NCBI GenBank assembly: GCA_003246765.1
Contig: QKDA01000132.1
Span: forward strand, 1-36,471
DNA from: Spirochaetales bacterium
GTDB lineage: Bacteria; Spirochaetota; Spirochaetia; Treponematales; Treponemataceae
Direction: 5' to 3'
DNA length: 36,471 nt
Part shown: positions 29,469 through 36,471 of the stretch, in pieces
Layout of the letters: every line of letters starts with the position of its first letter
Position numbering within the stretch: position 1 is the first letter of the stretch
Notes under the pieces: model-generated
What the model was told of the DNA's origin: nothing
The model's input: the letters and a program-made list of their open reading frames with translations, nothing else
The model's database searches: none
Made by a program: the position numbers and the translations under genes

Positions 29469-29501
29469 TTTTTACTACTTTCTCCCACTTTTTACCACGA
29501 T
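29465..29501 (-). promoter_or_regulatory. MraZ-type operator: four 10-bp-period boxes
   Basis: CCAC/CTAC cores on the plus strand at 29465, 29475, 29485 and 29495. The minus strand reads CGTGGTAAAAAGTGGGAGAAAGTAGTAAAAAGTGG. Confidence 0.8.
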
Positions 29502-29507
29502 TACTTC

Positions 29508-29535
29508 ATTTTACCACCAAAATTCCGAATGTCAA
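29508..29535 (-). promoter_or_regulatory. sigma70 promoter of the mraZ/dcw run
   Basis: Minus strand TTGACA (29535..29530), 16-bp spacer, TAAAAT (29513..29508). Confidence 0.75.
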
Positions 29536-29616
29536 CAGGTTTTGGAAAAATATGCCGAAAATCTCTACCACCCCTTGCGGTTTACGCATTCACCCCTTTC
29601 GGGATATAGTCTGACC

Positions 29617-29856
29617 ATGACCCTCTATGAGTTTTACGTCTCTTTTCCCGACGGCGATACTCGGGAGATCGATACCCCCCTATCCATGGCAGACCTGTTC
29701 GACGTTAATGCCGTACCCTTAACGCTGCCCCTCCCCTCTAACCGAATGCTTGCATATAGGATTGCCTCCCGGAGAACAAGAGAAGAGCGAGGGACTGTCA
29801 CGACTTTTTATTCTCTGGAACAGCTGTCTTCCGATGATCTTCTTGCTTATATATGA
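29617..29856 (+). CDS. Small hypothetical protein (79 aa)
   Basis: MTLYEFYVSFPDGDTREIDTPLSMADLFDV...; ATGA overlap with the next CDS supports a genuine two-gene unit. Confidence 0.65.
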   Translation: MTLYEFYVSFPDGDTREIDTPLSMADLFDVNAVPLTLPLPSNRMLAYRIASRRTREERGTVTTFYSLEQLSSDDLLAYI

Positions 29857-30518
29857 TCAATACCTGGAATGAGAGCTACCTGCATGAGGAGCTCAAAGAG
29901 CACTATCGAGGAGAAGGCGATGAGGCCGAAGCCCCTGTGGGAACAGCCATATGCGATATCCTTCATCAGGACGGCTCGATAACGGAAATTCAGACCACAA
30001 GTTTGGGAAAACTAAGACTAAAACTGGAACGGCTTCTTGAAGATCGCAAGGTAAGGCTTGTATACCCCATTGCCGAACGACTGGTACTGGAAACCAAAAC
30101 CGTCGACGGCAGCCTCATATCGTCGCGAAAAAGCCCAAAAAAGGGAACAATTTACCAGGTTTTCCGGGAATTAACGGGTATCTATCACCTTATACCCAAT
30201 GAAAGACTTACATTGGATATAGTTTTTGCAAATATTACGGAATTTCGCATCGCCGACGGCACGGGTTCCTGGAGAAGGAAGGGTGTCCGTATCGAAAATC
30301 GAAAACTCGACTCGATAAACCGTATTCTCAGTATAACCTCGCCGCGGGATCTCTTGAGTATCCTGCCGGAAAACCTTCCTTCAGAATTCACCACTGCAGA
30401 TCTGGAGGCGCGGGGAACAGGAAAACATGCGGGTCACATGGTTTGGGTACTCAGAAAACTGGGGCTAATCGAGAAGATCGGAACCAGATCCCGTCGTTAC
30501 GTGTACAGGATATCGTAG
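29853..30518 (+). CDS. Uncharacterised protein; putative PD-(D/E)XK-like nuclease domain plus C-terminal wHTH
   Basis: LHEELKEHY...ICDILHQDGSITEIQTTSLGKLRLKL, GSWRRKGVRIENRKL, and wHTH-like FTTADLEARGTGKHAGHMVWVLRKLGLIEKIGTRSRRYVYR. Confidence 0.7.
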   Translation: MINTWNESYLHEELKEHYRGEGDEAEAPVGTAICDILHQDGSITEIQTTSLGKLRLKLERLLEDRKVRLVYPIAERLVLETKTVDGSLISSRKSPKKGTIYQVFRELTGIYHLIPNERLTLDIVFANITEFRIADGTGSWRRKGVRIENRKLDSINRILSITSPRDLLSILPENLPSEFTTADLEARGTGKHAGHMVWVLRKLGLIEKIGTRSRRYVYRIS

Positions 30519-30524
30519 GGAAAT

Positions 30525-31715
30525 TCAGACAAAGACGGGCAAACGGATATTCACGGAGGTTCCCTTACCTACCTCCGAGACCACATTGACAGTTCCCCGA
30601 TGGGCTTCCACGATGTTTTTAATGATGATCATTCCCAATCCCGTTCCGCCCGCGGAAGACTTTGAGTAAAAGGGCTCAAAAATGTGTTCTAGAACGTCCG
30701 GAGGCATTCCCGATCCGGTGTCGGAAATGGAAAGAAGAAAGGAGTCGCCTTCCATTGAAGCATGCACCGTGAGAACCCCTGCGTCCCGCATTGCCTTACA
30801 TGCGTTTTCTCCGGCGTTTATTAATACCCGCAGCATTCGCTCCTCGTCTATGATTATAGGCCGCGTAACCTCATTGATAAGCCGGACCTCCGCGAATCCC
30901 GGGCATCGTTTCAGAGAAAGAACGTCTCGAAACCTGTCAAAGAGGCGGTCAATCGTACAAACCGTCATATGAAGACGAATGTCTCCGCGGGCGTAGTCAA
31001 GAAACTCCGCGGCGAGGGTTTCCATCCTGTTAAGATCCCCTTCGATCTTCTCTATGGATTGGGAAAAGTACTCAGGATCATCGCGATTGGCTTTCAAAAG
31101 CTCGACTCGGGTTTTTAATGCTGACAAGGGGTTTCGGATATCATGGAGAATTAAGGAAGAAAACTTTCCCAAAACAGAAAGCCTTTCCCTGCTGATCAAT
31201 TCCTCTTGGGCATCCCTAAGCTCCATATTTGCCCGGGCCAGTTCACGGTTTTGACGATCCAGATCGTTCACATGGGCTTCATTTGACTTGCGGACCATCA
31301 AGGTAACGGCCTTTAGAAGGCTTAGGCAGATCGAATTGTTATTGGCCAACAGTTCGTTAAAATCTGAAGCTTGAACCACAAGCGCCCGGATAGCGGTTTT
31401 TGCCCTGACCGTCGCGCTGCGGGGCCTATTGTCAATCAACGCCATCTCGCCGACCGGCTGCCCCTTACCGCTAACACCCAAAAGGATTGAATCCGGTTGA
31501 CCAAATCTCTTCCATATCTCGACTTCGCCCTCTAGGACGATAAAAAAACAATCCCCCGGCATATCTTCGAAAAAAAGTATCGACCCCGCGCTGTAGTTCC
31601 TTTCGGTACAGAGAGCTAGTATTTCTTTCAGGGAAGCCAGGGGCATAGCATGAAAGAAGTAGATATTCCTGAGATATTCGAGTCTGTCAGAGGGCATCAG
31701 GTCCGTATCGCTCAA
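30525..31715 (-). CDS. Sensor histidine kinase with N-terminal cyclic-nucleotide-binding-like domain
   Basis: CAP_ED-like YSAGSILFFEDMPGDCFFIVLEGEVEIW...VGEMALIDNRPRSATVRA; H-box SLILHDIRNPLSALKTRVELL; HATPase N-box INAGENACKAM, DTGSGMPPDVLEHIFEPFYSKSSAGGTGLGM. Confidence 0.93.
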   Translation of the reverse strand: MSDTDLMPSDRLEYLRNIYFFHAMPLASLKEILALCTERNYSAGSILFFEDMPGDCFFIVLEGEVEIWKRFGQPDSILLGVSGKGQPVGEMALIDNRPRSATVRAKTAIRALVVQASDFNELLANNNSICLSLLKAVTLMVRKSNEAHVNDLDRQNRELARANMELRDAQEELISRERLSVLGKFSSLILHDIRNPLSALKTRVELLKANRDDPEYFSQSIEKIEGDLNRMETLAAEFLDYARGDIRLHMTVCTIDRLFDRFRDVLSLKRCPGFAEVRLINEVTRPIIIDEERMLRVLINAGENACKAMRDAGVLTVHASMEGDSFLLSISDTGSGMPPDVLEHIFEPFYSKSSAGGTGLGMIIIKNIVEAHRGTVNVVSEVGKGTSVNIRLPVFV

Positions 31716-31749
31716 CGGTATCCCCTTGTTTAGTTAGCTGCACAAATCA

Positions 31750-31779
31750 GAAAAAAAAAGCCACCATTCCTGGTGGCTT
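31750..31779 (-). terminator. Rho-independent terminator after flaA
   Basis: Minus strand AAGCCACC-AGGAAT-GGTGGCTT followed by a T-run. Confidence 0.92.
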
Positions 31780-31799
31780 CAGTTTCAAAAACTCAAAGA

Positions 31800-32534
31800 T
31801 TACCAGTTATCGTACATATCGTCAGTATCGCGGGATTCCATTTCGTAAAGATCGGTTACGGCGCGAAGATCGTCGAAGTAGATATAGTAATTGCCATAAG
31901 CGTCTTCAGGATCGCAATCCACCCGGAAACCAACTACCCGCAGACCCATCTGCGTACTGTAATGATAATCCTTTTGGATAATGCCCGACTTTCCGTCAGG
32001 ATTCTGGGGGGGAATGGCGACAGTCATGAGCTTCCAGCCGGAATGGTTCAACTTACCGACATAGAGCTCAAACTGATGTCCCCAATAGTCTTCAAGAAGT
32101 AATTTCAGGGTATGATTGTAATTTCTTCCCACCACCCACACGCTTACGGTCTTGGTGATACCTTCGATAGGAAGGGGTTTAACCGTGGAAACGGTGAAAG
32201 AGTTATAGCCTCTCCTGAAAAAATCGACACGTACACCGAGAACCTTGGAATCGGGAAGATCAAGGCCCTCTTCCTCGGGAATCGGTTTCTTTCCGGCCGG
32301 AGAACCTTCAAAGAGACGGGCCTTGATTACGCCTTCATCTGCGGACATTGCCGCAACCCAAGAACCCTCGTTCTCATATTTATCGACCGATACTTCCTTG
32401 AGCTTTTGTATAGCAGAGTCAGCACCGATGAGAGCGGGATTGGCCGCATCGAGGTTAGGGGCTCCGTTCGACGCCTGAGCGAACACGACCCCGGAGAGAA
32501 TACACATTACAGCACCGAAAGCAAGCTTTTTCAT
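31800..32534 (-). CDS. flaA: Flagellar filament outer layer protein FlaA (paralogue 1)
   Basis: Signal peptide; TVSVWVVGRNYNHTLKLLLEDYWGHQFELYVGKLNHSGWKLMTVAIP; YYIYFDDLRAVTDLYE. Confidence 0.9.
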   Translation of the reverse strand: MKKLAFGAVMCILSGVVFAQASNGAPNLDAANPALIGADSAIQKLKEVSVDKYENEGSWVAAMSADEGVIKARLFEGSPAGKKPIPEEEGLDLPDSKVLGVRVDFFRRGYNSFTVSTVKPLPIEGITKTVSVWVVGRNYNHTLKLLLEDYWGHQFELYVGKLNHSGWKLMTVAIPPQNPDGKSGIIQKDYHYSTQMGLRVVGFRVDCDPEDAYGNYYIYFDDLRAVTDLYEMESRDTDDMYDNW

Positions 32535-32546
32535 CGATCGCGCTCC

Positions 32547-33275
32547 TTATTTTTTCTGACCGTCGGAAAAGTCCGCACCGACCAGCTCGAACCCGTCATA
32601 CGAAGGGGAGTACGTATCGGTCAAGGCCTTGAACTGATCAAAGAAGATGAAGAAATTATCAACCCGCTCGGTCGGAGCGGTTCTTAGGCGGAATGCTACG
32701 AAAGACATCTGCTGCAGCCCGTTCAGATAAGGCGAGGCCTGTTGAATTGAGGAAGGTATATTCACGGACATGTTCCGCCAGCCTTCATGATTTACGGGTC
32801 CGAATGAGAGCGTGTGAACCCTGCCGTTGCAATCCCTCAGTAGAATCTCGAGTTCGTAATTATAGTTTGCGCCCCAAACCCAGAGGTCAAGTCTCGTTAC
32901 CCTGCCCTTGAAGGGAATCTCATGCAGGGCATCGTTGCCCGATGAATCCTGCTTCATGGCTACGATATCGACCCAGTTATCTCCCTTTCGGTCAAATTTG
33001 ACCTCAAGACCCTTGATTTTATATGTCTTGTCCTGCTTTGCCTGCATCACGCGAATCGCGTTGGGCATGCCGTCGAAGTCCTTAATCACAGGATACCCAT
33101 CGGTGACAAATTTACTTCCAAAAGCTTTCCAGGTCCAACCGGTTGCATCGGAATTATCGAAATCGTCCACTATGTAGGTCTCGTAATTTACGGATTTCGA
33201 CTGTGCCGCGACGGGCATCAGGAATACCGAAAATACAAGGACCACGACCGCGATGAAAAAACCGCCTTGTTTCAT
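32547..33275 (-). CDS. Flagellar filament outer layer protein FlaA-like (paralogue 2)
   Basis: Signal peptide; LDLWVWGANYNYELEILLRDCNGRVHTLSFGPVNHEGWRNMSVNIP; FFIFFDQFKALTDTYSPSYDG. Confidence 0.9.
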   Translation of the reverse strand: MKQGGFFIAVVVLVFSVFLMPVAAQSKSVNYETYIVDDFDNSDATGWTWKAFGSKFVTDGYPVIKDFDGMPNAIRVMQAKQDKTYKIKGLEVKFDRKGDNWVDIVAMKQDSSGNDALHEIPFKGRVTRLDLWVWGANYNYELEILLRDCNGRVHTLSFGPVNHEGWRNMSVNIPSSIQQASPYLNGLQQMSFVAFRLRTAPTERVDNFFIFFDQFKALTDTYSPSYDGFELVGADFSDGQKK

Positions 33276-33325
33276 CCCAAACTCCTTTTATAGCTCAATC
33301 ATCGGACAATCTACAGTCAAACATT

Positions 33326-33354
33326 ATTATAGGGGGAAGAAATATCTTTGTCAA
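33326..33354 (-). promoter_or_regulatory. Consensus sigma70 promoter for the flaA genes
   Basis: Minus strand TTGACA (33354..33349), 17-bp spacer, TATAAT (33331..33326). Confidence 0.9.
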
Positions 33355-33372
33355 ACCGTTTATTTTCGCGTA

Positions 33373-33401
33373 TTGACCAAAAGACAGGATCTATCTATAT
33401 T
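33373..33401 (+). promoter_or_regulatory. sigma70 promoter for the aldolase gene
   Basis: TTGACC (33373-33378), 17-bp spacer, TATATT (33396-33401). Confidence 0.8.
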
Positions 33402-33436
33402 TAAATAACCATTTTTCAGTGAAAAAGGAGCTCTTA

Positions 33437-34429
33437 ATGACCAGCTATAAAGAACTCGGCCTTGTGAATACTAAGGATATGTTCGCCAAGGCAATGAAGG
33501 GCGGATATGCGATTCCCGCTTACAACTTCAACAACATGGAACAGATGCAGGCTATCATTCAGGCTTGCGTTGAGACCAAATCGCCGGTTATCCTCCAGGT
33601 TTCTTCCGGAGCCCGCAAGTACGCGAATTCGAACCTCCTGCGGAACATGGCCCGCGGCGCCGTTGAATATGCCCATGAGCTCGGCTACGACATTCCGATC
33701 GTCCTTCACCTCGATCACGGCGACAGCTACGAACTTTGCGTGGACTGCATCGAGAACGGTTTCTCGTCCGTAATGATCGACGGATCCCACCTTCCCTACG
33801 ACGAGAATGTGGCCCTCACCAAGAAGGTTTGCGATTATGCCCATAAGCACGGCGTAACCGTCGAGGGTGAGCTTGGTGTTCTCGCCGGCGTCGAAGACGA
33901 AGTTTCCCACGAGCACAGCAATTACACCCAGCCCGAGGAAGTAGAAGATTTCGTCAAGAAGACCGGCGTTGATTCTCTTGCCATCTCCATCGGAACCAGC
34001 CACGGCGCCACCAAGTTCAAACCCGAGCAGTGCACCAGAAACGCTGACGGCGTTCTCATTCCCCCGGAGCTTCGCTTTGACATCCTCGCGGAGATCGAAA
34101 AGCGCATCCCCGGGTTCCCCATCGTGCTTCACGGGTCTTCTTCTGTGCCGGTCGAATACACCAAGATCATCGAGCAGTTCGGCGGCGTCATGAAGGACAC
34201 CGTGGGTATCCCCGAATCCCAGCTCCGCAAGGCTGCCAAGAGCGCCGTCTGCAAGATCAATATCGACTCCGACGGCCGCCTTGCCATGACCGCCATGATC
34301 CGCAAGGTTTTCGCCGAGAAGCCCTCCGAGTTCGATCCCCGCAAGTACCTCGGTCCCGCCCGGGACGAGCTCAAGAAGCTCTACATGCACAAGAACAAAG
34401 AAGTCCTCGGAAGCGCCGGACAGGCTTAA
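33437..34429 (+). CDS. fba: Class II fructose-bisphosphate aldolase
   Basis: GYAIPAYNFNNMEQMQAI, VLHLDHGDSYELC, SVMIDGSHLPYDENV, FPIVLHGSSSVP; ATG at 33437 after AAAAAGGAG. Confidence 0.96.
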   Translation: MTSYKELGLVNTKDMFAKAMKGGYAIPAYNFNNMEQMQAIIQACVETKSPVILQVSSGARKYANSNLLRNMARGAVEYAHELGYDIPIVLHLDHGDSYELCVDCIENGFSSVMIDGSHLPYDENVALTKKVCDYAHKHGVTVEGELGVLAGVEDEVSHEHSNYTQPEEVEDFVKKTGVDSLAISIGTSHGATKFKPEQCTRNADGVLIPPELRFDILAEIEKRIPGFPIVLHGSSSVPVEYTKIIEQFGGVMKDTVGIPESQLRKAAKSAVCKINIDSDGRLAMTAMIRKVFAEKPSEFDPRKYLGPARDELKKLYMHKNKEVLGSAGQA

Positions 34430-34448
34430 CGAAGCTTATAAACGTAAA

Positions 34449-34488
34449 AGGGGCTGTCTAATAAGTAGGCAGCCCCTCTTGATTTTTA
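34449..34488 (+). terminator. Hairpin at left IS end, possible terminator for fba read-through
   Basis: AGGGGCTG (34449-34456) / CAGCCCCT (34470-34477), then CTTGATTTTT. Confidence 0.6.
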
Positions 34489-34516
34489 AATGTACGTTCA
34501 AGCGAATGAATGATAA

Positions 34517-34540
34517 AATTCCTCTATGCCTAGAGGAATT
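34517..34540 (+). promoter_or_regulatory. Perfect stem-loop over the transposase start codon
   Basis: AATTCCTCTA-TGCC-TAGAGGAATT; the ATG at 34526-34528 spans stem and loop. Confidence 0.75.
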
Positions 34541-36114
34541 AGTGACAAAATAACCTTCAAACCTTACGACCAAACCCAGCAATGGCTCATACCACCCAGT
34601 ATCGATGAACTGGTACCGAACCCACATCTGGTGAGAGTGGTAAGCGAAACAATCGATGAGCTCGATCTCGAAGAGATCCTAAAAAAGTATACGAAGGGAG
34701 GCGGCGCAAGCCGATACCACCCGGTCATGATGCTCAAAGTGCTCATCTTCGGGTACATGAGCAGTGTGTACTCGGCCCGACACCTCGCCCGTGCCTGCCG
34801 GGAAAACGTATTGTTCATGTGGCTCACCGGAGGACAGAAACCTGACTTCCGAACCATCAATTCGTTTCGAAGCGAAAAGCTCAATGGCGTAATCCAGGAA
34901 GTGCTCATCGCGACGGCAAAGATGCTGGAGGCCAAGGGCTATATCAAGCTGGAAAACTACTTCGTCGATGGGACGAAGATTGAATCGGCGGCGGGGAAAT
35001 ACACCTTCGTCTGGAAAAAGGCGACGGAAAAGAATGAGCGCAAAATGGACGACAAAATTCGTGCCTTCGTAACGGCGATCAACCACGTGTCGGCGGAGGA
35101 AAACGCCGAGTACGGAGATCGGGACCTGGAAGAGCTCGGCGAACAGGCGACCTTCACGAGCGAGGACTTGAAGACCTTGGTTTCGACATTGAACGAGCGG
35201 CTCGCGACGCTCGATGAAACACCGGATAATAAACCAGTAAAAAAAAACTGAAAAAGGACATCAAGCTCGTTGAGAAGGATTTCCTTGTCAGGAAAGAGAA
35301 ATACGAGTGCCACCGTGCCCAGTTCAAGGGACGAAACAGCTTTTCCAAAACAGATCCAGACGCGACTTTCATGAGGATGAAGGAAGATCACATGCTCAAC
35401 GGTCAGCTCAAACCGGGATACAACGTGCAGATAGGCTGTGAGAATGGTTTCGTGGTCGGGTACGACATATTCCCGAATCCTACGGACACGAGAACTCTTA
35501 TCCCGCACTTGGAGAACATGAAAACTAGGTTGGGGAAACTACCGAACGAGGTTATTGCGGACGCGGGCTATGGGAGCGAGGAAAATTACGCATACCTTGA
35601 AAACGAAAAAGTCGGTGCGACGGTCAAATACACGATGTGGCAGAAAGAGCAGTCACGATCGTGGACGAAGAATGTCTGGAATACGGATAACTGGAAATAC
35701 GATGATAAAACCGATGTCTACGAATGTCCTGCGGGGAAGCCGCTTACTTATTCGCATAACAGTACGCACAGAACCGTGACGGGCTATAAGCAGAATCTAC
35801 GAATATATACCTGTCACGATTGCGAGGGGTGTGAATTTCGAAATCAGTGTACGAAAGCTCAAGGGGGGAAAAGCATTCAACGGAATGAGGCGTTAACAAG
35901 ATTGAAAGACAAGGCACGAGACCGGCTTGCAAGTGATGAGGGGAAACGCCTTATGCGGCGTCGGGCATTTGAAGATGAAACGGTCTTTGGTCAACTGAAA
36001 GCAAATCAGGGCTTTCGGCGCTTCAGGCTACGGGGGACGGAAAAAGTGTCGGTTGAATGGGGATTATTGGTCCTCGGCTTCAATATGAGGCGGTTAATGA
36101 GGGTTGGAAGCTGA
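34526..36114 (+). CDS. IS1182-like DDE transposase, two ORFs joined by apparent -1 frameshift (34526..35251 and the -1 frame through 36114)
   Basis: N-terminal YHPVMMLKVLIFGYMSSVYSARHLA, FVDGTKIES; C-terminal VIADAGYGSEENYAYL and FEDETVFGQLKANQGFRRFRLRG. The -1 frame after the A9 run reads KKKLKKDIKLVEKDFLVRKEKYECHRAQFKGRNSFSKTDPDATFMRMKEDHM and joins the second ORF. Confidence 0.88.
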
Positions 36115-36183
36115 GGAAACGGGGGGCTCCCCTTTATTCAATCACTAATAACTGGGTTTCTGCACGAAGTAGTAAAATAAAAA

Positions 36184-36213
36184 GGGCAGTCTGGAATACT
36201 TACCAGACTGCCC
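36184..36213. terminator. Perfect 11-bp stem-loop at right IS end, terminator-like on the minus strand
   Basis: GGGCAGTCTGG (36184-36194) / CCAGACTGCCC (36203-36213); the minus strand continues CCCTTTTTATTTTA. Confidence 0.7.
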
Positions 36214-36240
36214 CTTTAACTTGGGTCAGGAGGCATACCT

Positions 36241-36471
36241 ATGAAAAACGAATTTGCCCTGCTGACCTGCGCCTTTTTTACGGCGACGGGATGCGCGGAA
36301 CCATGGAAATGTACCGGGAGAGAGGGAACGGCCATGATAGCGGATGCCCGGACCATTCCGGGGAAACACTGCGAAAGCTCCGCGATGATGAACGCCCTCG
36401 TGAATCTTGGATACCCGGTAACGGAACCCATGATTACCGGCGCGGGGGGCGCGCTTTCCTTCGGTTTCGAG
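36241..36471 (+). CDS. BtrH N-terminal-domain-like protein, truncated by window edge
   Basis: MIADARTIPGKHCESSAMMNALVNLGYPVTEPMITGAGGALSFGFE resembles the BtrH_N pattern. The start is either 36241 or ATG 36334. Confidence 0.6.
   Translation, partial: MKNEFALLTCAFFTATGCAEPWKCTGREGTAMIADARTIPGKHCESSAMMNALVNLGYPVTEPMITGAGGALSFGFE

Larger units (their letters stand above)
34447..36217 (+). mobile_element. IS1182-like insertion sequence with 21-bp terminal inverted repeats
   Basis: Left AAAGGGGCTGTCTAATAAGTA (34447-34467) and right complement AAAGGGGCAGTCTGGTAAGTA (36217-36197) match at 18/21 and flank a DDE transposase. No clear target duplication. Confidence 0.88.

Noticed and set aside
29463-29520. 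CRISPR-like short repeats upstream of mraZ
   Set aside because: Repeat units are 10 bp with no spacers and sit at the mraZ promoter; better explained as a MraZ operator.
33434-34390. 318-aa minus-strand ORF antisense to the aldolase gene
   Set aside because: Exact mirror of strongly codon-biased fba; no independent start signals or domain motifs.
34526-36114. Calling the transposase a simple pseudogene
   Set aside because: The only disruption is at an A_AAA_AAC slippery run and the -1 frame is otherwise intact through the DDE motif, so recoding remains plausible; left open pending comparison with other copies.
34430-36240. Target-site duplication for the IS element
   Set aside because: Sequences outside the IRs (CGTA on the left, AACT on the right) do not match at any reasonable boundary, so no duplication is claimed.

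Overview
This window looks like a chromosomal segment from a moderately GC-rich, treponeme-like spirochaete. The species is inferred from family content and gene order only. A long minus-strand gene run (about 29.5 kb down to 7.2 kb) joins a reduced dcw cluster (mraZ, rsmH, ftsL-like, murF, ftsW, ftsQ, ftsA, ftsZ) to xer, a TPR lipoprotein, dprA, topA, a second xer, hslVU and a flagellar operon (flgB, flgC, fliE, fliF, fliG, fliH, fliI, fliJ). I recall a similar arrangement in Treponema and Borrelia. Left of this run are an aconitase, an HD hydrolase, a ComFB-family protein, two tRNAs and a TGS/uridine-kinase-like fusion. Right of it are a small ORF plus a putative nuclease/wHTH protein, a cNMP-binding-domain histidine kinase, two flaA genes, class II aldolase, an IS1182-like element and the start of a BtrH-like gene. 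No CRISPR array, rRNA or obvious defence island was seen. The best second-look items are non-coding or architectural: a 47-bp near-palindrome between fliE and fliF, an IS element with a hairpin over its start codon and an A_AAA_AAC frameshift junction, an SD-sequestering stem before the TGS-kinase gene, a four-unit 10-bp-period MraZ-type operator, a 185-nt dprA/topA overlap, and a probable CTG-start Xer recombinase overlapping ftsZ.
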